This document shows, piece by piece, positions 4,914 to 14,300 of a stretch of DNA of 64,000 nt. Both the position numbers and the translations under genes were made by a program. The notes below the pieces were generated by a model. The model made no database searches. It was not told where the DNA came from and was given only the letters and a program-made list of their open reading frames with translations. Each line of letters begins with the position of its first letter. Position 1 is the stretch's first letter. Source of the stretch: a virus; the IMG/VR virus record IMGVR_UViG_3300020198_000887, positions 1-64,000 of that record. One strand, given 5' to 3'.

Positions 4914-5143
4914 ATGTCATATATAGTAGAATTACCACTTACCGCGAATATTGTCCAGAATGGTGGAAACAATTATGTTTAAAATATAATTCAATATCCG
5001 AAGATGAACTTTTAGAAGATACTATTCGTTCATATAGTATTGAAAATGGCGTAACTATACATCTTGATGAAGACCATGATGCAATTGAATACATTGAATT
5101 TAATAGTGAAGCACGATTTCAATGGTTTTTATTAAAGATATAA
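4914..5143 (+). pseudogene. Small ORF needing a -1 shift near base 4939
   Basis: The frame from the ATG at 4914 gives MSYIVELPLT and soon stops. The neighbouring frame from about 4940 reads YREYCPEWWKQL and stays open to 5143 with good phage-like composition (acidic middle, SEARFQWFLLKI end) but has no start of its own. One protein of about 76 aa is made if the ribosome steps back one base at CTTAC. This could be a point indel, a sequence error or real frameshifting. No family recognised. Confidence 0.45.
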
Positions 5144-5172
5144 TTGACACCATTCCAAACTCTGCTTTAATA
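5144..5172 (+). promoter_or_regulatory. Probable promoter of the Ro60-like gene
   Basis: TTGACA at 5144-5149 with an AT-rich -10 region (TTAATA at 17-base spacing, or TACAAT at 21). The -35 box is clear, the -10 box weak. Confidence 0.45.
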
Positions 5173-5234
5173 CAATTATAGATTAGTAACAGCAATCAAG
5201 ATTACTACATACTAACCTGAAATAGGAGATATTC

Positions 5235-6746
5235 ATGACTACATTCGTAGAAGACGCACGAGAACAAGAATCACGCATATCAAATGGGGTGGCTGCTCAT
5301 AAGACCACTACCAATAAAGCAGTGGATTTATTCTTTAATATTGGTGCAAGTAGAGGAAAGGACATTATTCCAGCGTTTACCGCAGCATATGCGGAAAACA
5401 AAGATCTAGCACTTCGTATTGCATTATGGGCGCGTGATGCTCGAGGTGGTGCAGGTGAACGTAAATTGTTCAGAGATATTCTTGTGCATTTAGAAACTGT
5501 TGACACCGATGCTGCAAAAGCATTAATTAATAAAACAATATTGGTAGGAAGGTGGGATGACTTATTAGTGTTTAAGACACCGGAATTGCAACAAGTGGCT
5601 TTCACTAAAATTAAAAACACACTTGTTGCAGGAATACAAGCTAAATCATTATTAGATAGATTTGATGCAATGACTGAAGAAGAAACACTAAAACAAAAAC
5701 TTCAATCACAAATATTCGAAGCAAAATTAGTTGCAAAATGGATGCCTCGTGAAAACTCGGCAAAAAGAAAAATTGCTCAAAAATTAATTAAATTTTTTGG
5801 ATGGTCGCCAAAATATTATCGTAAAACATTGGTTTCATTGACTTCGGTGGTTGAAAACAAAATGTGTGCGAATGATTGGGATAATATTAACTTCAGTCAT
5901 GTTCCATCTTTAGCTAGCTCACGTTATAAAAAAGCGTTTAATCGTCATACACCAAAATTTGCTGAATATGTACAATCATTGATCAACGGTGAACCAACTG
6001 TCAAAGTCAATGCTGGTGCAGTATACCCATATGATATTATTAAAGGAATTGGTATATATGGGTATGATAAAACTGAAAATGCCCATATCGTTGCACAATG
6101 GGATTCTCTTCCAAATTATGTAGGTGATGCTAATATTTTACCTTTGGTTGATGTTAGTGGGTCTATGCAGTGTAGAGCTGGTGGTAATAAATCCAACTCA
6201 GATGTCACGTGTATGGATGTAGCAGTATCCTTGGGGTTATATATAGCTAATAAAAATTCTGGTAAATTTAAAGATACCTTTATCACGTTTAGTGAAACCC
6301 CTGAATTGCGCACATTGCGTGGTAATATTGTGGAAAAAGCAACACAAATGATTGCCTCAAATTGGGGTATGGGAACTAATTTACACGCTGCATTTGACTT
6401 GATTTTAGACGTAGCAACCAAGTTTGATGTTCCACAAAGTGAAATGCCAGAAATGCTACTTATTCTGACGGATATGCAATTTAATTGCTGCACACATTAT
6501 GATGATAGTGCAATTAAAATGATTGAACGTAAGTATACCGCAGCTGGTTATAACACCCCGTTGGTTGTATTTTGGAATATCAATTCATCTGATAACGTCC
6601 CAGTGAAAGCAGACAAATCAGGTGCAGCATTGGTTTCAGGGTTTAGTTCTGCTATCGTTAAATCATTATTGGCAGCTGATATGGGTAATTTCACACCAGA
6701 AGGCATTTGTCTTAACACAGTAATGATTGATAGATATACTATTTAA
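5235..6746 (+). CDS. Ro60/TROVE-like vWA protein (DUF2828-type)
   Basis: 503 residues with a strong AGGAGA ribosome site. Residues 1 to about 280 are helical repeats of the kind that build the Ro60 ring (LALRIALWARDARGGAGERKLF, KLIKFFGWSPKYYRK). Residues about 300-480 are a von Willebrand A domain with a MIDAS metal site DVSGSM at 306, a distal threonine region (GMGTNLHAAF) and LILTDMQF. This repeat-ring plus vWA architecture is that of Ro60/Rsr and the related DUF2828 family. Ro60 binds misfolded small RNAs and Y RNAs, and bacterial Y RNAs are usually encoded next to rsr. Here permuted tRNA-like elements lie just upstream, which supports an RNA-chaperone role, but RNA binding itself is inferred. 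Confidence 0.75.
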   Translation: MTTFVEDAREQESRISNGVAAHKTTTNKAVDLFFNIGASRGKDIIPAFTAAYAENKDLALRIALWARDARGGAGERKLFRDILVHLETVDTDAAKALINKTILVGRWDDLLVFKTPELQQVAFTKIKNTLVAGIQAKSLLDRFDAMTEEETLKQKLQSQIFEAKLVAKWMPRENSAKRKIAQKLIKFFGWSPKYYRKTLVSLTSVVENKMCANDWDNINFSHVPSLASSRYKKAFNRHTPKFAEYVQSLINGEPTVKVNAGAVYPYDIIKGIGIYGYDKTENAHIVAQWDSLPNYVGDANILPLVDVSGSMQCRAGGNKSNSDVTCMDVAVSLGLYIANKNSGKFKDTFITFSETPELRTLRGNIVEKATQMIASNWGMGTNLHAAFDLILDVATKFDVPQSEMPEMLLILTDMQFNCCTHYDDSAIKMIERKYTAAGYNTPLVVFWNINSSDNVPVKADKSGAALVSGFSSAIVKSLLAADMGNFTPEGICLNTVMIDRYTI

Positions 6747-6832
6747 AATGTGGGGGTTAAATACCATCCAATAGTATGTAAATATCATCAATTTAAATTA
6801 GATCAACGAAAAACTTTTGAATCAGTGAACTA

Positions 6833-6861
6833 CCTTATACCTTCATGGTATAGGGTTTTTT
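6833..6861 (+). terminator. Rho-independent terminator
   Basis: Stem 6833-6841 with 6847-6855 (one G-T pair), 5-base loop, then T6. It closes the Ro60-like transcription unit. Confidence 0.85.
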
Positions 6862-6962
6862 GCTATAGAGTATAAAAAATAGTTGATATCAGCCAAAATA
6901 CTGACTAAACTTTTTATATATTGTAGGTAGACTACAATACACCGTCCATCGGAGCAAGACTT

Positions 6963-7508
6963 GTGAAAACATTTATAACAGCGGATTTACATTTCAATCA
7001 CGCAAATATTATGAAATATAGTCCGAAGTATAGACAATTTGATAATGTTGACCATATGAACAGTGAAATTATTAATGTTTGGAATTCAACAGTTGAATCA
7101 GAAGATGTTGTTTACATTTTAGGTGATGTTGCATTTTGTGAAGCGAGTATGGCCGCTAAATTTTTACAACAATTAAATGGTAAAAAGATATTAGTAGAAG
7201 GGAATCACGATCATAAACTAGTAAAGAATACATTTTTTAGGAACCAATTTGAAGAAATACACAAATATCTTGAAATAGTATATAATGGGTATAAAATATG
7301 TATGTTTCATTACCCGATTTCAGAATGGAACCAATGTCACCGAGGTTCTATAATGTTACACGGCCATTTGCATGGTAATGTCAGTGGGTTAGAGCATATT
7401 CGAGTTCGAGACGTTGGGTTTGATGCAACTGGTAACGTTGTTTCTTTACTAGATGATATTATTGAAGATGCACTAACAAGTGATATTAGACTACACGGAT
7501 GGAGATAA
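6963..7508 (+). CDS. Calcineurin-like metallophosphoesterase
   Basis: 181 residues starting at GTG after CGGAG. All metal-site motifs are visible: DLHFNH near the N-terminus, LGDVAF, EGNHDHK, MFHYP and HGHLHGN. This set is typical of small phage phosphoesterases that hydrolyse phosphodiesters or nucleotides. The substrate cannot be told from sequence. Its stop overlaps the start of the HD hydrolase, so the two are translationally coupled and may act on related nucleotides. Confidence 0.88.
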   Translation: MKTFITADLHFNHANIMKYSPKYRQFDNVDHMNSEIINVWNSTVESEDVVYILGDVAFCEASMAAKFLQQLNGKKILVEGNHDHKLVKNTFFRNQFEEIHKYLEIVYNGYKICMFHYPISEWNQCHRGSIMLHGHLHGNVSGLEHIRVRDVGFDATGNVVSLLDDIIEDALTSDIRLHGWR

Positions 7509-8014
7509 TGGATATAATTGAAAAAGCACGAATATTTGCAACGGCAGCACATAGCGCGGTAGGACAGAAGCGCAAGTATACCAATGAGCCATATATCGTT
7601 CACCCAACGGAGGTCGCACATATTGTCCGTGGGATATCAGGTAGTACTATTGAAATGATTTCGGCTGCGTATCTTCATGATGTACTAGAAGATACTAATG
7701 TGCCAATTGGTACCTTGCGGGAAGAATTCGGTGATGAAATTACTGAATTAGTTATATGGTTAACTGATGTAAGTAAACCTGGTGATGGCAATCGTGCTAC
7801 TAGAAAGGCCATCGATGTAGCACATATCAAACACGCACCACCAAATGCAAAAACTATAAAACTTGCTGACATTATATCGAATGTACAAAGCATAGTTGAG
7901 CATGATCCAGATTTTGCTACGATATATATTGACGAGAAGAAAGCACAGTTAGCTGTATTAACAGAAGGCCATCCAGTATTATATAACCTAGCAAAGGCGT
8001 TAATTGATTATTAA
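7508..8014 (+). CDS. RelA/SpoT-type HD phosphohydrolase
   Basis: 168 residues. It begins EKAR-FATAAH and contains KRKYTNEPYIVHP, the motif AAYLHDVLEDT (His-Asp metal pair plus Glu-Asp) and KLADIISN, which together define the (p)ppGpp hydrolase/MESH1 HD family. It has no synthetase or TGS domain. It could degrade the starvation signal (p)ppGpp during infection; that substrate is inferred. The ATG at 7508 overlaps the upstream TAA; an in-frame ATG at 7499 is the alternative. Confidence 0.82.
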   Translation: MDIIEKARIFATAAHSAVGQKRKYTNEPYIVHPTEVAHIVRGISGSTIEMISAAYLHDVLEDTNVPIGTLREEFGDEITELVIWLTDVSKPGDGNRATRKAIDVAHIKHAPPNAKTIKLADIISNVQSIVEHDPDFATIYIDEKKAQLAVLTEGHPVLYNLAKALIDY

Positions 8015-8046
8015 CTAGCGATGTCTATGAATATCTCTTTATATTT

Positions 8047-8054
8047 TATAAATA
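8047..8054 (+). promoter_or_regulatory. T4-type late promoter (TATAAATA)
   Basis: An exact match 41 bases before the ATG of the fibre gene at 8095, as expected for a late virion gene. Confidence 0.75.
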
Positions 8055-8094
8055 TAAGATAAGATCGGTATGATCACGGAAACGGAGATAGCAC

Positions 8095-10260
8095 ATGTCG
8101 CTACGATTAAGACGAGGCACAAATGCCGAAAGATTATCAGCAACAATTGATTCAGGTGAATTAGTATATGTAACTGATACTAATAAACTATATATTGGTG
8201 ATGGACAAAGTCCAAACCATGGGGTAAACATTTTATCAACATCTGCTGGTATTGGGTTATCATGGAATGACACAACCCAAAAAATTGACCTGAGTTCAGC
8301 AACCATGACTACTGCAAATATTGCTGAATTTGGGAATTTATATTTTACTGCAGAACGGGCGCAAGATGCAATATCGACCCTATTTTCACATAATTCACAT
8401 AATGGCATAACATTTCAATATGATGATTTGAATAATAAAATTAATGCAACTGTGGTACCATTGTTACCTTCCAATAGTGTTGGGTTTTTATACAACACCG
8501 GTAATGGTACATTATCTTGGAATACTACCAACTTTGCATTACAAAACATAGCAGAAGATACTACACCTATGTTAGGTGGGTCATTAAATTTGAATGGCAA
8601 TGATATTATCGGATATGGTGATATTACTATTACCGGAAAAATTGAGTTAGATGGCACTGTGCAGGGTAATATAATACCTAATATTTCATCGGTGTATACA
8701 TTAGGAAACATCAATTATCGCTTGAGCCAAGCATATATCAACACCGTTTACATTGGAAATGAAAATATTTCAAATGATGGTGGGCTAACTATCAGTTCAG
8801 TAACGAATCCAAATGTTTATATTAATAATGTCGGACCGGCACCAGCTAGCTTACGTCTCAGGAAAGCAAAGGGGGCTGTTGGTGATTTACAAACAGTTGC
8901 AGTAAATGACACAATATATGAAATTAAATGGGATGCATATACTACTGATAATGGTTACTTACCAGTGGCTGGAATTGTTGCGAAAGTAACAAACCCCCCT
9001 ACTACGACAGTTGTCCCAACAAAACTTGATTTCTATACAACTGACATTGATGGCAGTAATACGGTAAAAGTATCAATTTTATCTAATGGGCGCTTATCTG
9101 TAATAAATGGGTTGACAACGCATGGGTTAACGTTGGAATATGATACATTATCAGCTAATAATGTAAGTGGATTTGTCCGAATTAATGGTAAGTTGAGTGT
9201 TTCGCAGGACATAGTTGTATTAGGTGATATTCAAGACGCATTTGGCAGATCTCTTATATCTACCCCATTGACTAACCATTTTTATGTAAATCCACAAATG
9301 CCAGGAACATATACCCCTGATGGCAGTATTCAAAAACCATTTTTAACAATCGCCGACGCGCAATTCGCCGCAACACAACTTATTGTTGATGAAGTAATCG
9401 CGCCGTCTGAAGGAAATCCAATTTTTATTGTGTTGCAAGGAAATGTTGTAGAAGATGTAATTTTAGATCATGGGCATATTTTCTTAATCGGGCAATACGG
9501 TGGAATTCATGCACCCATTTACATTTATGGAACTATTACCATAAATGGGTCTGATACAACGGTAAATTCATACGAACTTAATCAATTCAGTATCCAAGGT
9601 GTTTCGGTAGTTTCACCGGACCAGCACGCAAGCATTTACTTTACTGGGGCTAACCCACAACAATTAATGTTAAAAGATGTATGGTTATCCGCGAGTGGCA
9701 ATCAAACCGGGACAGTTCCGTTTACAGATGCTGGTGGTTATAGCATATATTCCGACAACACTGGTATACGATTGAGTGATAACACGCGGTCAACCATTCA
9801 CGGCTCGGATATTAAGTTTAGTCATTCAGGAGCAGGTGATGTATATTGCATTAACATGCTACATGGGGTTTGTGAATTAAGTCACGTCGAAACTAGTAAT
9901 ATTACCCAATTTGGTGCAGTTAAGTCCGGGGCAGCACTTACTTTGCAAAACTCAACCATTATTGGGAATGGGGAGAGTGTGATTGAAGCCTATGGAACTG
10001 GGGTTCTAACATTGACTTCATGCCTACTTGTGAATACTCAACCTAATTCAAATGGGATTAAATTAAATAGCGGCACATCCACTGTTATTATTGGTAACTG
10101 TACGTTCAATATACCGGCGGGTAGTGGAAAAGCGGTGTATAATATCACATCTGGTGGGGCGTTATTCCACTCAGGTAGTATGTTTATGCCTAATTCAAAT
10201 AATAAAATAACAAGTACTATTTTGGCAACTGAATTAGTGACAATATTTGATAATACATAA
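8095..10260 (+). CDS. Tail fibre / adhesin with beta-helix
   Basis: 721 residues. The N-terminus SLRLRRGTNAERLSATIDSG followed by GELVYVTDTNKLYIGDG is the widespread phage fibre-attachment motif. The middle has repeated strand-turn units. Residues about 390-720 look like a right-handed parallel beta-helix (TPDGSIQKPFLTIADAQ, then short Ser/Gly/Asn-rich repeats and CELSHVETSN). It probably binds or processes a host surface polysaccharide. It has its own late promoter and a strong terminator, so it is monocistronic. Confidence 0.8.
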   Translation: MSLRLRRGTNAERLSATIDSGELVYVTDTNKLYIGDGQSPNHGVNILSTSAGIGLSWNDTTQKIDLSSATMTTANIAEFGNLYFTAERAQDAISTLFSHNSHNGITFQYDDLNNKINATVVPLLPSNSVGFLYNTGNGTLSWNTTNFALQNIAEDTTPMLGGSLNLNGNDIIGYGDITITGKIELDGTVQGNIIPNISSVYTLGNINYRLSQAYINTVYIGNENISNDGGLTISSVTNPNVYINNVGPAPASLRLRKAKGAVGDLQTVAVNDTIYEIKWDAYTTDNGYLPVAGIVAKVTNPPTTTVVPTKLDFYTTDIDGSNTVKVSILSNGRLSVINGLTTHGLTLEYDTLSANNVSGFVRINGKLSVSQDIVVLGDIQDAFGRSLISTPLTNHFYVNPQMPGTYTPDGSIQKPFLTIADAQFAATQLIVDEVIAPSEGNPIFIVLQGNVVEDVILDHGHIFLIGQYGGIHAPIYIYGTITINGSDTTVNSYELNQFSIQGVSVVSPDQHASIYFTGANPQQLMLKDVWLSASGNQTGTVPFTDAGGYSIYSDNTGIRLSDNTRSTIHGSDIKFSHSGAGDVYCINMLHGVCELSHVETSNITQFGAVKSGAALTLQNSTIIGNGESVIEAYGTGVLTLTSCLLVNTQPNSNGIKLNSGTSTVIIGNCTFNIPAGSGKAVYNITSGGALFHSGSMFMPNSNNKITSTILATELVTIFDNT

Positions 10261-10279
10261 TAATTTTATTAATCTACGA

Positions 10280-10309
10280 AAAATAGGTGCATAACGCACC
10301 TATTTTTTT
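10280..10309 (+). terminator. Strong rho-independent terminator
   Basis: A perfect 11-bp stem (10280-10290 with 10296-10306), 5-base loop and T-rich tail. Confidence 0.92.
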
Positions 10310-10318
10310 GTTTAAAAG

Positions 10319-10347
10319 TTGACTATCCCTGAACTGTGATATATAAT
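10319..10347 (+). promoter_or_regulatory. Sigma70-type promoter
   Basis: TTGACT at 10319-10324, 17 bases, TATAAT at 10342-10347. It drives the operon 10377-12295. Confidence 0.85.
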
Positions 10348-10376
10348 AATAATAATCTATAACTATTCTTCAACCG

Positions 10377-10886
10377 ATGAAAAAAATGAAATATAGTCCA
10401 GACAAATGGACTTTTAAAAAAACCAACAGATTGGCAATCTTAACAGATAACGGGACTGCCACCGCCGATGATGTGTATTTTAATAGGCTATTAGAAAATG
10501 AACAACTTGATCTAGCACGTGACCAAGATACCGAGTGGCAGAAAAATAATTTAGAATATACATTGAGAACAACCGACTACATTATCGAAAAAGTTGTAGC
10601 AAGTGACACATATGCTCAAAATTTATATGCGGCATTATGCAATAATCAATTTATTCATCTAGACAACAGTTGGAATATTCTTAAAGAAAACTATTGGAAT
10701 TGCAGTTGGAAATACGCTGGTGGTATAATAGCTGATATGATAGGATATGGTGATTACATGGATTGGTATTGCTCTGGGATTCCATCGGGCGATGATGGCC
10801 CATCTGGGAATGTTCATGAAGGAAAAGTGACGGATGAAATTAGAAATGACCTTAGACTTATGGGATGGGTGGTAATAACAAAATGA
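10377..10886 (+). CDS. Conserved phage protein of unknown function
   Basis: 169 residues. The C-terminal half NCSWKYAGGIIADM, GYGDYMDWYCSGI and ending VTDEIRNDLRLMGWV is a pattern I have seen across many phages without an assigned function. There is no signal peptide or membrane segment. First gene after a consensus promoter; its stop overlaps the next start (ATGA). A second in-frame ATG at 10386 is an alternative start. Confidence 0.7.
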   Translation: MKKMKYSPDKWTFKKTNRLAILTDNGTATADDVYFNRLLENEQLDLARDQDTEWQKNNLEYTLRTTDYIIEKVVASDTYAQNLYAALCNNQFIHLDNSWNILKENYWNCSWKYAGGIIADMIGYGDYMDWYCSGIPSGDDGPSGNVHEGKVTDEIRNDLRLMGWVVITK

Positions 10887-11050
10887 CTACATATGCGGTA
10901 GATGAAATAGTTGAAGAAATACCAGGTGATACTGATAACATTTTGATGAAAATTCCTGATGAAATAATACAACATAATGGGTGGTTACCTGGTGATTTAA
11001 TAGAAATTACTATAGAAGATGAGAAATTAATAATCAAAAAACATGAGTAA
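10883..11050 (+). CDS. AbrB/MazE-like small protein
   Basis: 55 residues, overlapping the previous gene by 4 bases. Its C-terminal two thirds (MKIPDEIIQHNGWLPGDLIEI and EDEKLIIKK) matches the swapped-hairpin SpoVT-AbrB fold used by MazE-type antitoxins and transition-state regulators. No toxin gene is adjacent; the next gene is IF-1. A DNA-binding or autoregulatory role is likely but unproven. Confidence 0.65.
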   Translation: MTTYAVDEIVEEIPGDTDNILMKIPDEIIQHNGWLPGDLIEITIEDEKLIIKKHE

Positions 11051-11261
11051 AGAAGATGCAATCGAAATGACAGGGAAAGTAGATGACGTACTACCTGGAA
11101 ATATGTTTAAAGTAACAATTGATGATACTACACATACACTTGTGTGTTATCTAGCGGGTAAACTTAAACAACACAAAATACGAGTTATTCAAGGTGACAG
11201 GGTAAAAATCGAAGTCAGTCCATATGACCTTAATAAAGGTAGAGTAATTTATAGGTTATAA
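11043..11261 (+). CDS. infA: Translation initiation factor IF-1
   Basis: 72 residues, the same length as bacterial InfA and collinear with it: MSKEDAIEMTGKV, LPGNMFKV, AGKLKQHKIRVIQGDRV and the signature SPYDLNKGRVIYRL. It is a single OB-fold that binds the ribosomal A site in the 30S initiation complex. It overlaps the AbrB-like gene by 8 bases. A phage copy could replace or supplement host IF-1 and bias initiation toward phage mRNAs; that effect is inferred. Confidence 0.93.
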   Translation: MSKEDAIEMTGKVDDVLPGNMFKVTIDDTTHTLVCYLAGKLKQHKIRVIQGDRVKIEVSPYDLNKGRVIYRL

Positions 11262-11262
11262 C

Positions 11263-12102
11263 ATGAAAATAACCGTAGTATCTGATCTACACCTAGAATT
11301 TAGTCCAATATCATTCTCTAATTCCCAAAATGCCGATATATTAATATTGTCTGGTGATATATTAATATCTGAAATTTTACATGATTACCCTAGAGAACGG
11401 GAAGAATTGCCACACTACGAACCCAGACAAATACAAGCATTGCGATTTCGTGAATTTTTAAAAGAATGTTCAGAACAATTTAAACATGTAATTTATGTTT
11501 CTGGAAATCATGAATTATATTACGGCAAGTTTTATGCCGGGATTGAATATCTGCGTGAAGAATGTTCATTTTTTCAAAATGTTCATTTTCTAGAAAATAA
11601 TTCTGTGACAATTGATGATGTTCTATTCATTGGTGCTACATTGTGGACAGATGCAAACAATAGTGACCCATTGACACTGTGTAACTTACCGTCTATGATA
11701 AATGATTATAAGCTTATTCGGAATGATCATTGTGGAGTTAGAAAATTAAGAATTGACGACACTGTTAAACGACATCGTGAATCTATTGCATACATTGCAG
11801 AAGCTGTTATAAATGCACCATCTGATAAAAAAATAGTAGTTGTTACCCATCATTCACCATGTCTCTTGAGTATCCCTGACAAATACAAAAATATGTATGA
11901 AATGAATGGAGGGTATCATAGTGATTTATCCAAATTTATTTTGAATAACCCACTGATAACATTATGGACACACGGACATACCCACACAATGCAAAATTAT
12001 ACCGTTGGTGAAACCAGAATCGTGTGTAATCCGCGTGGATATGAAAATGCTTCATATAGTGAAAATACCGGATGGAACCCTAATTTAATTTTGGAGATAT
12101 AA
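11263..12102 (+). CDS. Metallophosphoesterase
   Basis: 279 residues with the metal-site ladder SDLHLEF, LSGDIL, VSGNHELYY, VVTHHSP and THGHTHTMQNY. It belongs to the calcineurin-like superfamily and is larger than and distinct from the one at 6963. It starts 1 base after the IF-1 stop, so it is in the same operon. Substrate unknown. Confidence 0.88.
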   Translation: MKITVVSDLHLEFSPISFSNSQNADILILSGDILISEILHDYPREREELPHYEPRQIQALRFREFLKECSEQFKHVIYVSGNHELYYGKFYAGIEYLREECSFFQNVHFLENNSVTIDDVLFIGATLWTDANNSDPLTLCNLPSMINDYKLIRNDHCGVRKLRIDDTVKRHRESIAYIAEAVINAPSDKKIVVVTHHSPCLLSIPDKYKNMYEMNGGYHSDLSKFILNNPLITLWTHGHTHTMQNYTVGETRIVCNPRGYENASYSENTGWNPNLILEI

Positions 12103-12103
12103 A

Positions 12104-12295
12104 GTGACACAAGAAACACAACAAACTCAACAATCAGTAAGCGATATGGTCCGTATTACTGCTAATAACACTATTAACTTTTTTAATGAAATTGCAAATC
12201 ATATTGACCAACTAGAAAACAGGATTCGTGTACTAGAAGCACAAATTGAACAATATGAAAAGTTGTCTGTTGCCGAATTCGACGACCACAAATAA
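12104..12295 (+). CDS. Short coiled-coil protein
   Basis: 63 residues with a GTG start one base after the phosphoesterase stop. Residues about 26-52 ([21 protein letters not shown] onward) form a clear heptad coiled coil. Gln/Thr-rich N-terminus, acidic end. No family recognised. Confidence 0.65.
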   Translation: MTQETQQTQQSVSDMVRITANNTINFFNEIANHIDQLENRIRVLEAQIEQYEKLSVAEFDDHK

Positions 12296-12333
12296 TATAT
12301 TCACATAATTTTTTAAACACACAAGGAAATAAA

Positions 12334-12924
12334 ATGCCATCATTAATTCCAATGGTTGTAGAACAAGAAGCAAGGGGTGAACGTTCGTATGATATTTACA
12401 GTAGACTACTTAAAGACCGTATCATCATGTTAGATACTGCGGTGGATGAGCATTCCTCTAGTATATTAGTAGCGCAGTTATTGTTCTTAGAAAGCCAAAA
12501 CAACGATGATATTCAATTTTACATTAATAGCCCAGGAGGAGTAATTACGGCTGGGATGGCAATTTATGATACAATGCAATTCATTAAACCCGATGTATCC
12601 ACTATTGTTATGGGTCAAGCATGCTCAATGGGGTCGTTCTTGGCACAAGCAGGTGCACCTGGTAAACGATACATGTTGCCAAATGCAAGACACATGATTC
12701 ATCAACCAAGTGGTGGTGCACGTGGTATGCAAAGTGATATTGAAATTCAATATAAAGAAATAACGAAAATGAAACAGATTTTAACACAATTATATGTTGA
12801 CCACAACACTGCAGGTAAGACATATTATGATTTTGAACGGGACATGGACCGCGATACATTTATGAGTGCGCACGAAGCATTGGCTTATGGGCTCTGTGAT
12901 GAAATTGTAACTAAACGCGATTAA
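12334..12924 (+). CDS. clpP: ClpP protease subunit
   Basis: 196 residues, the length of processed bacterial ClpP. The catalytic triad is intact: Ser98 (GQACSMGSF), His123 ([11 protein letters not shown]) and Asp172 (RDMDRD). [20 protein letters not shown] is the family core. AGGAAAT precedes the ATG. It would form a tetradecameric chamber and needs an unfoldase; a ClpA-type gene is encoded at 43260-46043, so the phage may supply a complete Clp machine. Confidence 0.95.
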   Translation: MPSLIPMVVEQEARGERSYDIYSRLLKDRIIMLDTAVDEHSSSILVAQLLFLESQNNDDIQFYINSPGGVITAGMAIYDTMQFIKPDVSTIVMGQACSMGSFLAQAGAPGKRYMLPNARHMIHQPSGGARGMQSDIEIQYKEITKMKQILTQLYVDHNTAGKTYYDFERDMDRDTFMSAHEALAYGLCDEIVTKRD

Positions 12925-12961
12925 TTAATACATATTTCTAGCAGACTGATAGGTGAAACAA

Positions 12962-14275
12962 ATGAAAACACCATGGGAAGTAATCACATTACTAGAATCC
13001 GATAATAGACGATTAGTTAAAGAATCTATCATTAATGAAGAACTAAACTCGTCTAACAATGTCTTTTTTGAAGGATGTCGGTTAAGTTTAGACCCAATGA
13101 CAACATTTGGGATTAAGCAAGTCGATGTAAAATCTAATGAATCTGGGCCTGGACTTACCTGGGAACAATTTTCAAGTGTTATTCGGAATTTAGTTGACCG
13201 GACAACCACTGGAAACGCCGCACGTGCCCTAATATCTGAATTAATGACCCAAGCAACAATTGATGAATGGAATAATTGGTATAGACGAATATTAATTAAA
13301 GATCTACGGTGTGGGATAAGTGAAAAAACCATCAACAAAGTTGTTAAAAACCACGAAAAATATACTATCCCGGTTTTCAAATGCCAACTTGCACACGATA
13401 GCGCCAACCATGAATCAAAAATAATTGGTAAGAAACTATTAGAAGTTAAATTGGATGGAATTAGGGTTCTTACTATAGTTTATCCAACTGGCAGAGTAGA
13501 CCAATATAGTAGAAATGGTAAACAGTTATTTAATTTTGAACAAATTAGACAACAATTTTCATTAGTAGCAAAAACCCTTCATAAACCAATGGTATTTGAT
13601 GGTGAAATTATGAGTACATCCTTTCAAGATTTGATGACACAAGTGACTCGCAAAGAAAATGTTTCAACCAATGATGCAGTGTTATATTTATTTGATATGA
13701 TACCATTAGCGGACTTTGAAAAAGGACAGTTTGATGTTCCACAAGAACAAAGATCAAAATATCTTAAAGAATGGTTTAGTGATAAGATTTTCTTACAACT
13801 TCATAATGTACGAATAGTACAACAAGAACTAGTAGATTTGAATACATCTGATGGATATAACCGGTATCTACAGATAAACCAATCTGCGATTGATGGTGGG
13901 TATGAAGGGATCATTCTAAAAGACCCAACCTCATCATATATTTGTGATAGAACCGTTGCTTGGTTAAAACTTAAACCATTCATTGAAGTATCCCTGGAGG
14001 TAATTGCTGTTGAAGAAGGGACAGGAAGAAATAAAGGACGACTCGGGGCGCTGGTATGTAAAGGCATCGACGATTCGATAGAAATTGTGGTTAACGTGGG
14101 TAGTGGCTTTAGTGATCAGCTTCGATGCGATATTTGGCAACACACTACAAATGTTGTTGGGCACATGGTTGAAATCCGTGCTGATGCCATAACACACAAC
14201 AAAGATGGCACGTATAGTTTACGTTTTCCAAGATTTAAAAGTTTTCGTGGGTTTGTACCTGGTGAAAAATTGTAA
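12962..14275 (+). CDS. ATP-dependent DNA ligase (T4 gp30-like)
   Basis: 437 residues. The nucleotidyl-lysine motif KLDG has Lys163 (EVKLDGIR). Further motifs are FDGEIM, GYEGIILK and WLKLKP, followed by a C-terminal OB domain ending FRGFVPGEKL. The N-terminal 130 residues are the helical DNA-binding region of T4-type ligases. It seals nicks during phage replication. The ATG at 12962 with AGGTG 6 bases upstream is preferred over the GTG at 12953. Confidence 0.92.
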   Translation: MKTPWEVITLLESDNRRLVKESIINEELNSSNNVFFEGCRLSLDPMTTFGIKQVDVKSNESGPGLTWEQFSSVIRNLVDRTTTGNAARALISELMTQATIDEWNNWYRRILIKDLRCGISEKTINKVVKNHEKYTIPVFKCQLAHDSANHESKIIGKKLLEVKLDGIRVLTIVYPTGRVDQYSRNGKQLFNFEQIRQQFSLVAKTLHKPMVFDGEIMSTSFQDLMTQVTRKENVSTNDAVLYLFDMIPLADFEKGQFDVPQEQRSKYLKEWFSDKIFLQLHNVRIVQQELVDLNTSDGYNRYLQINQSAIDGGYEGIILKDPTSSYICDRTVAWLKLKPFIEVSLEVIAVEEGTGRNKGRLGALVCKGIDDSIEIVVNVGSGFSDQLRCDIWQHTTNVVGHMVEIRADAITHNKDGTYSLRFPRFKSFRGFVPGEKL

Positions 14276-14300
14276 TAATATAACAATTTATAATAATTCG

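Noticed and set aside
12608-12859. Minus-strand ORF inside clpP (and similar antisense ORFs in the fibre genes)
   Set aside because: Shadow frames of strongly recognised genes, with no start signals and atypical composition.
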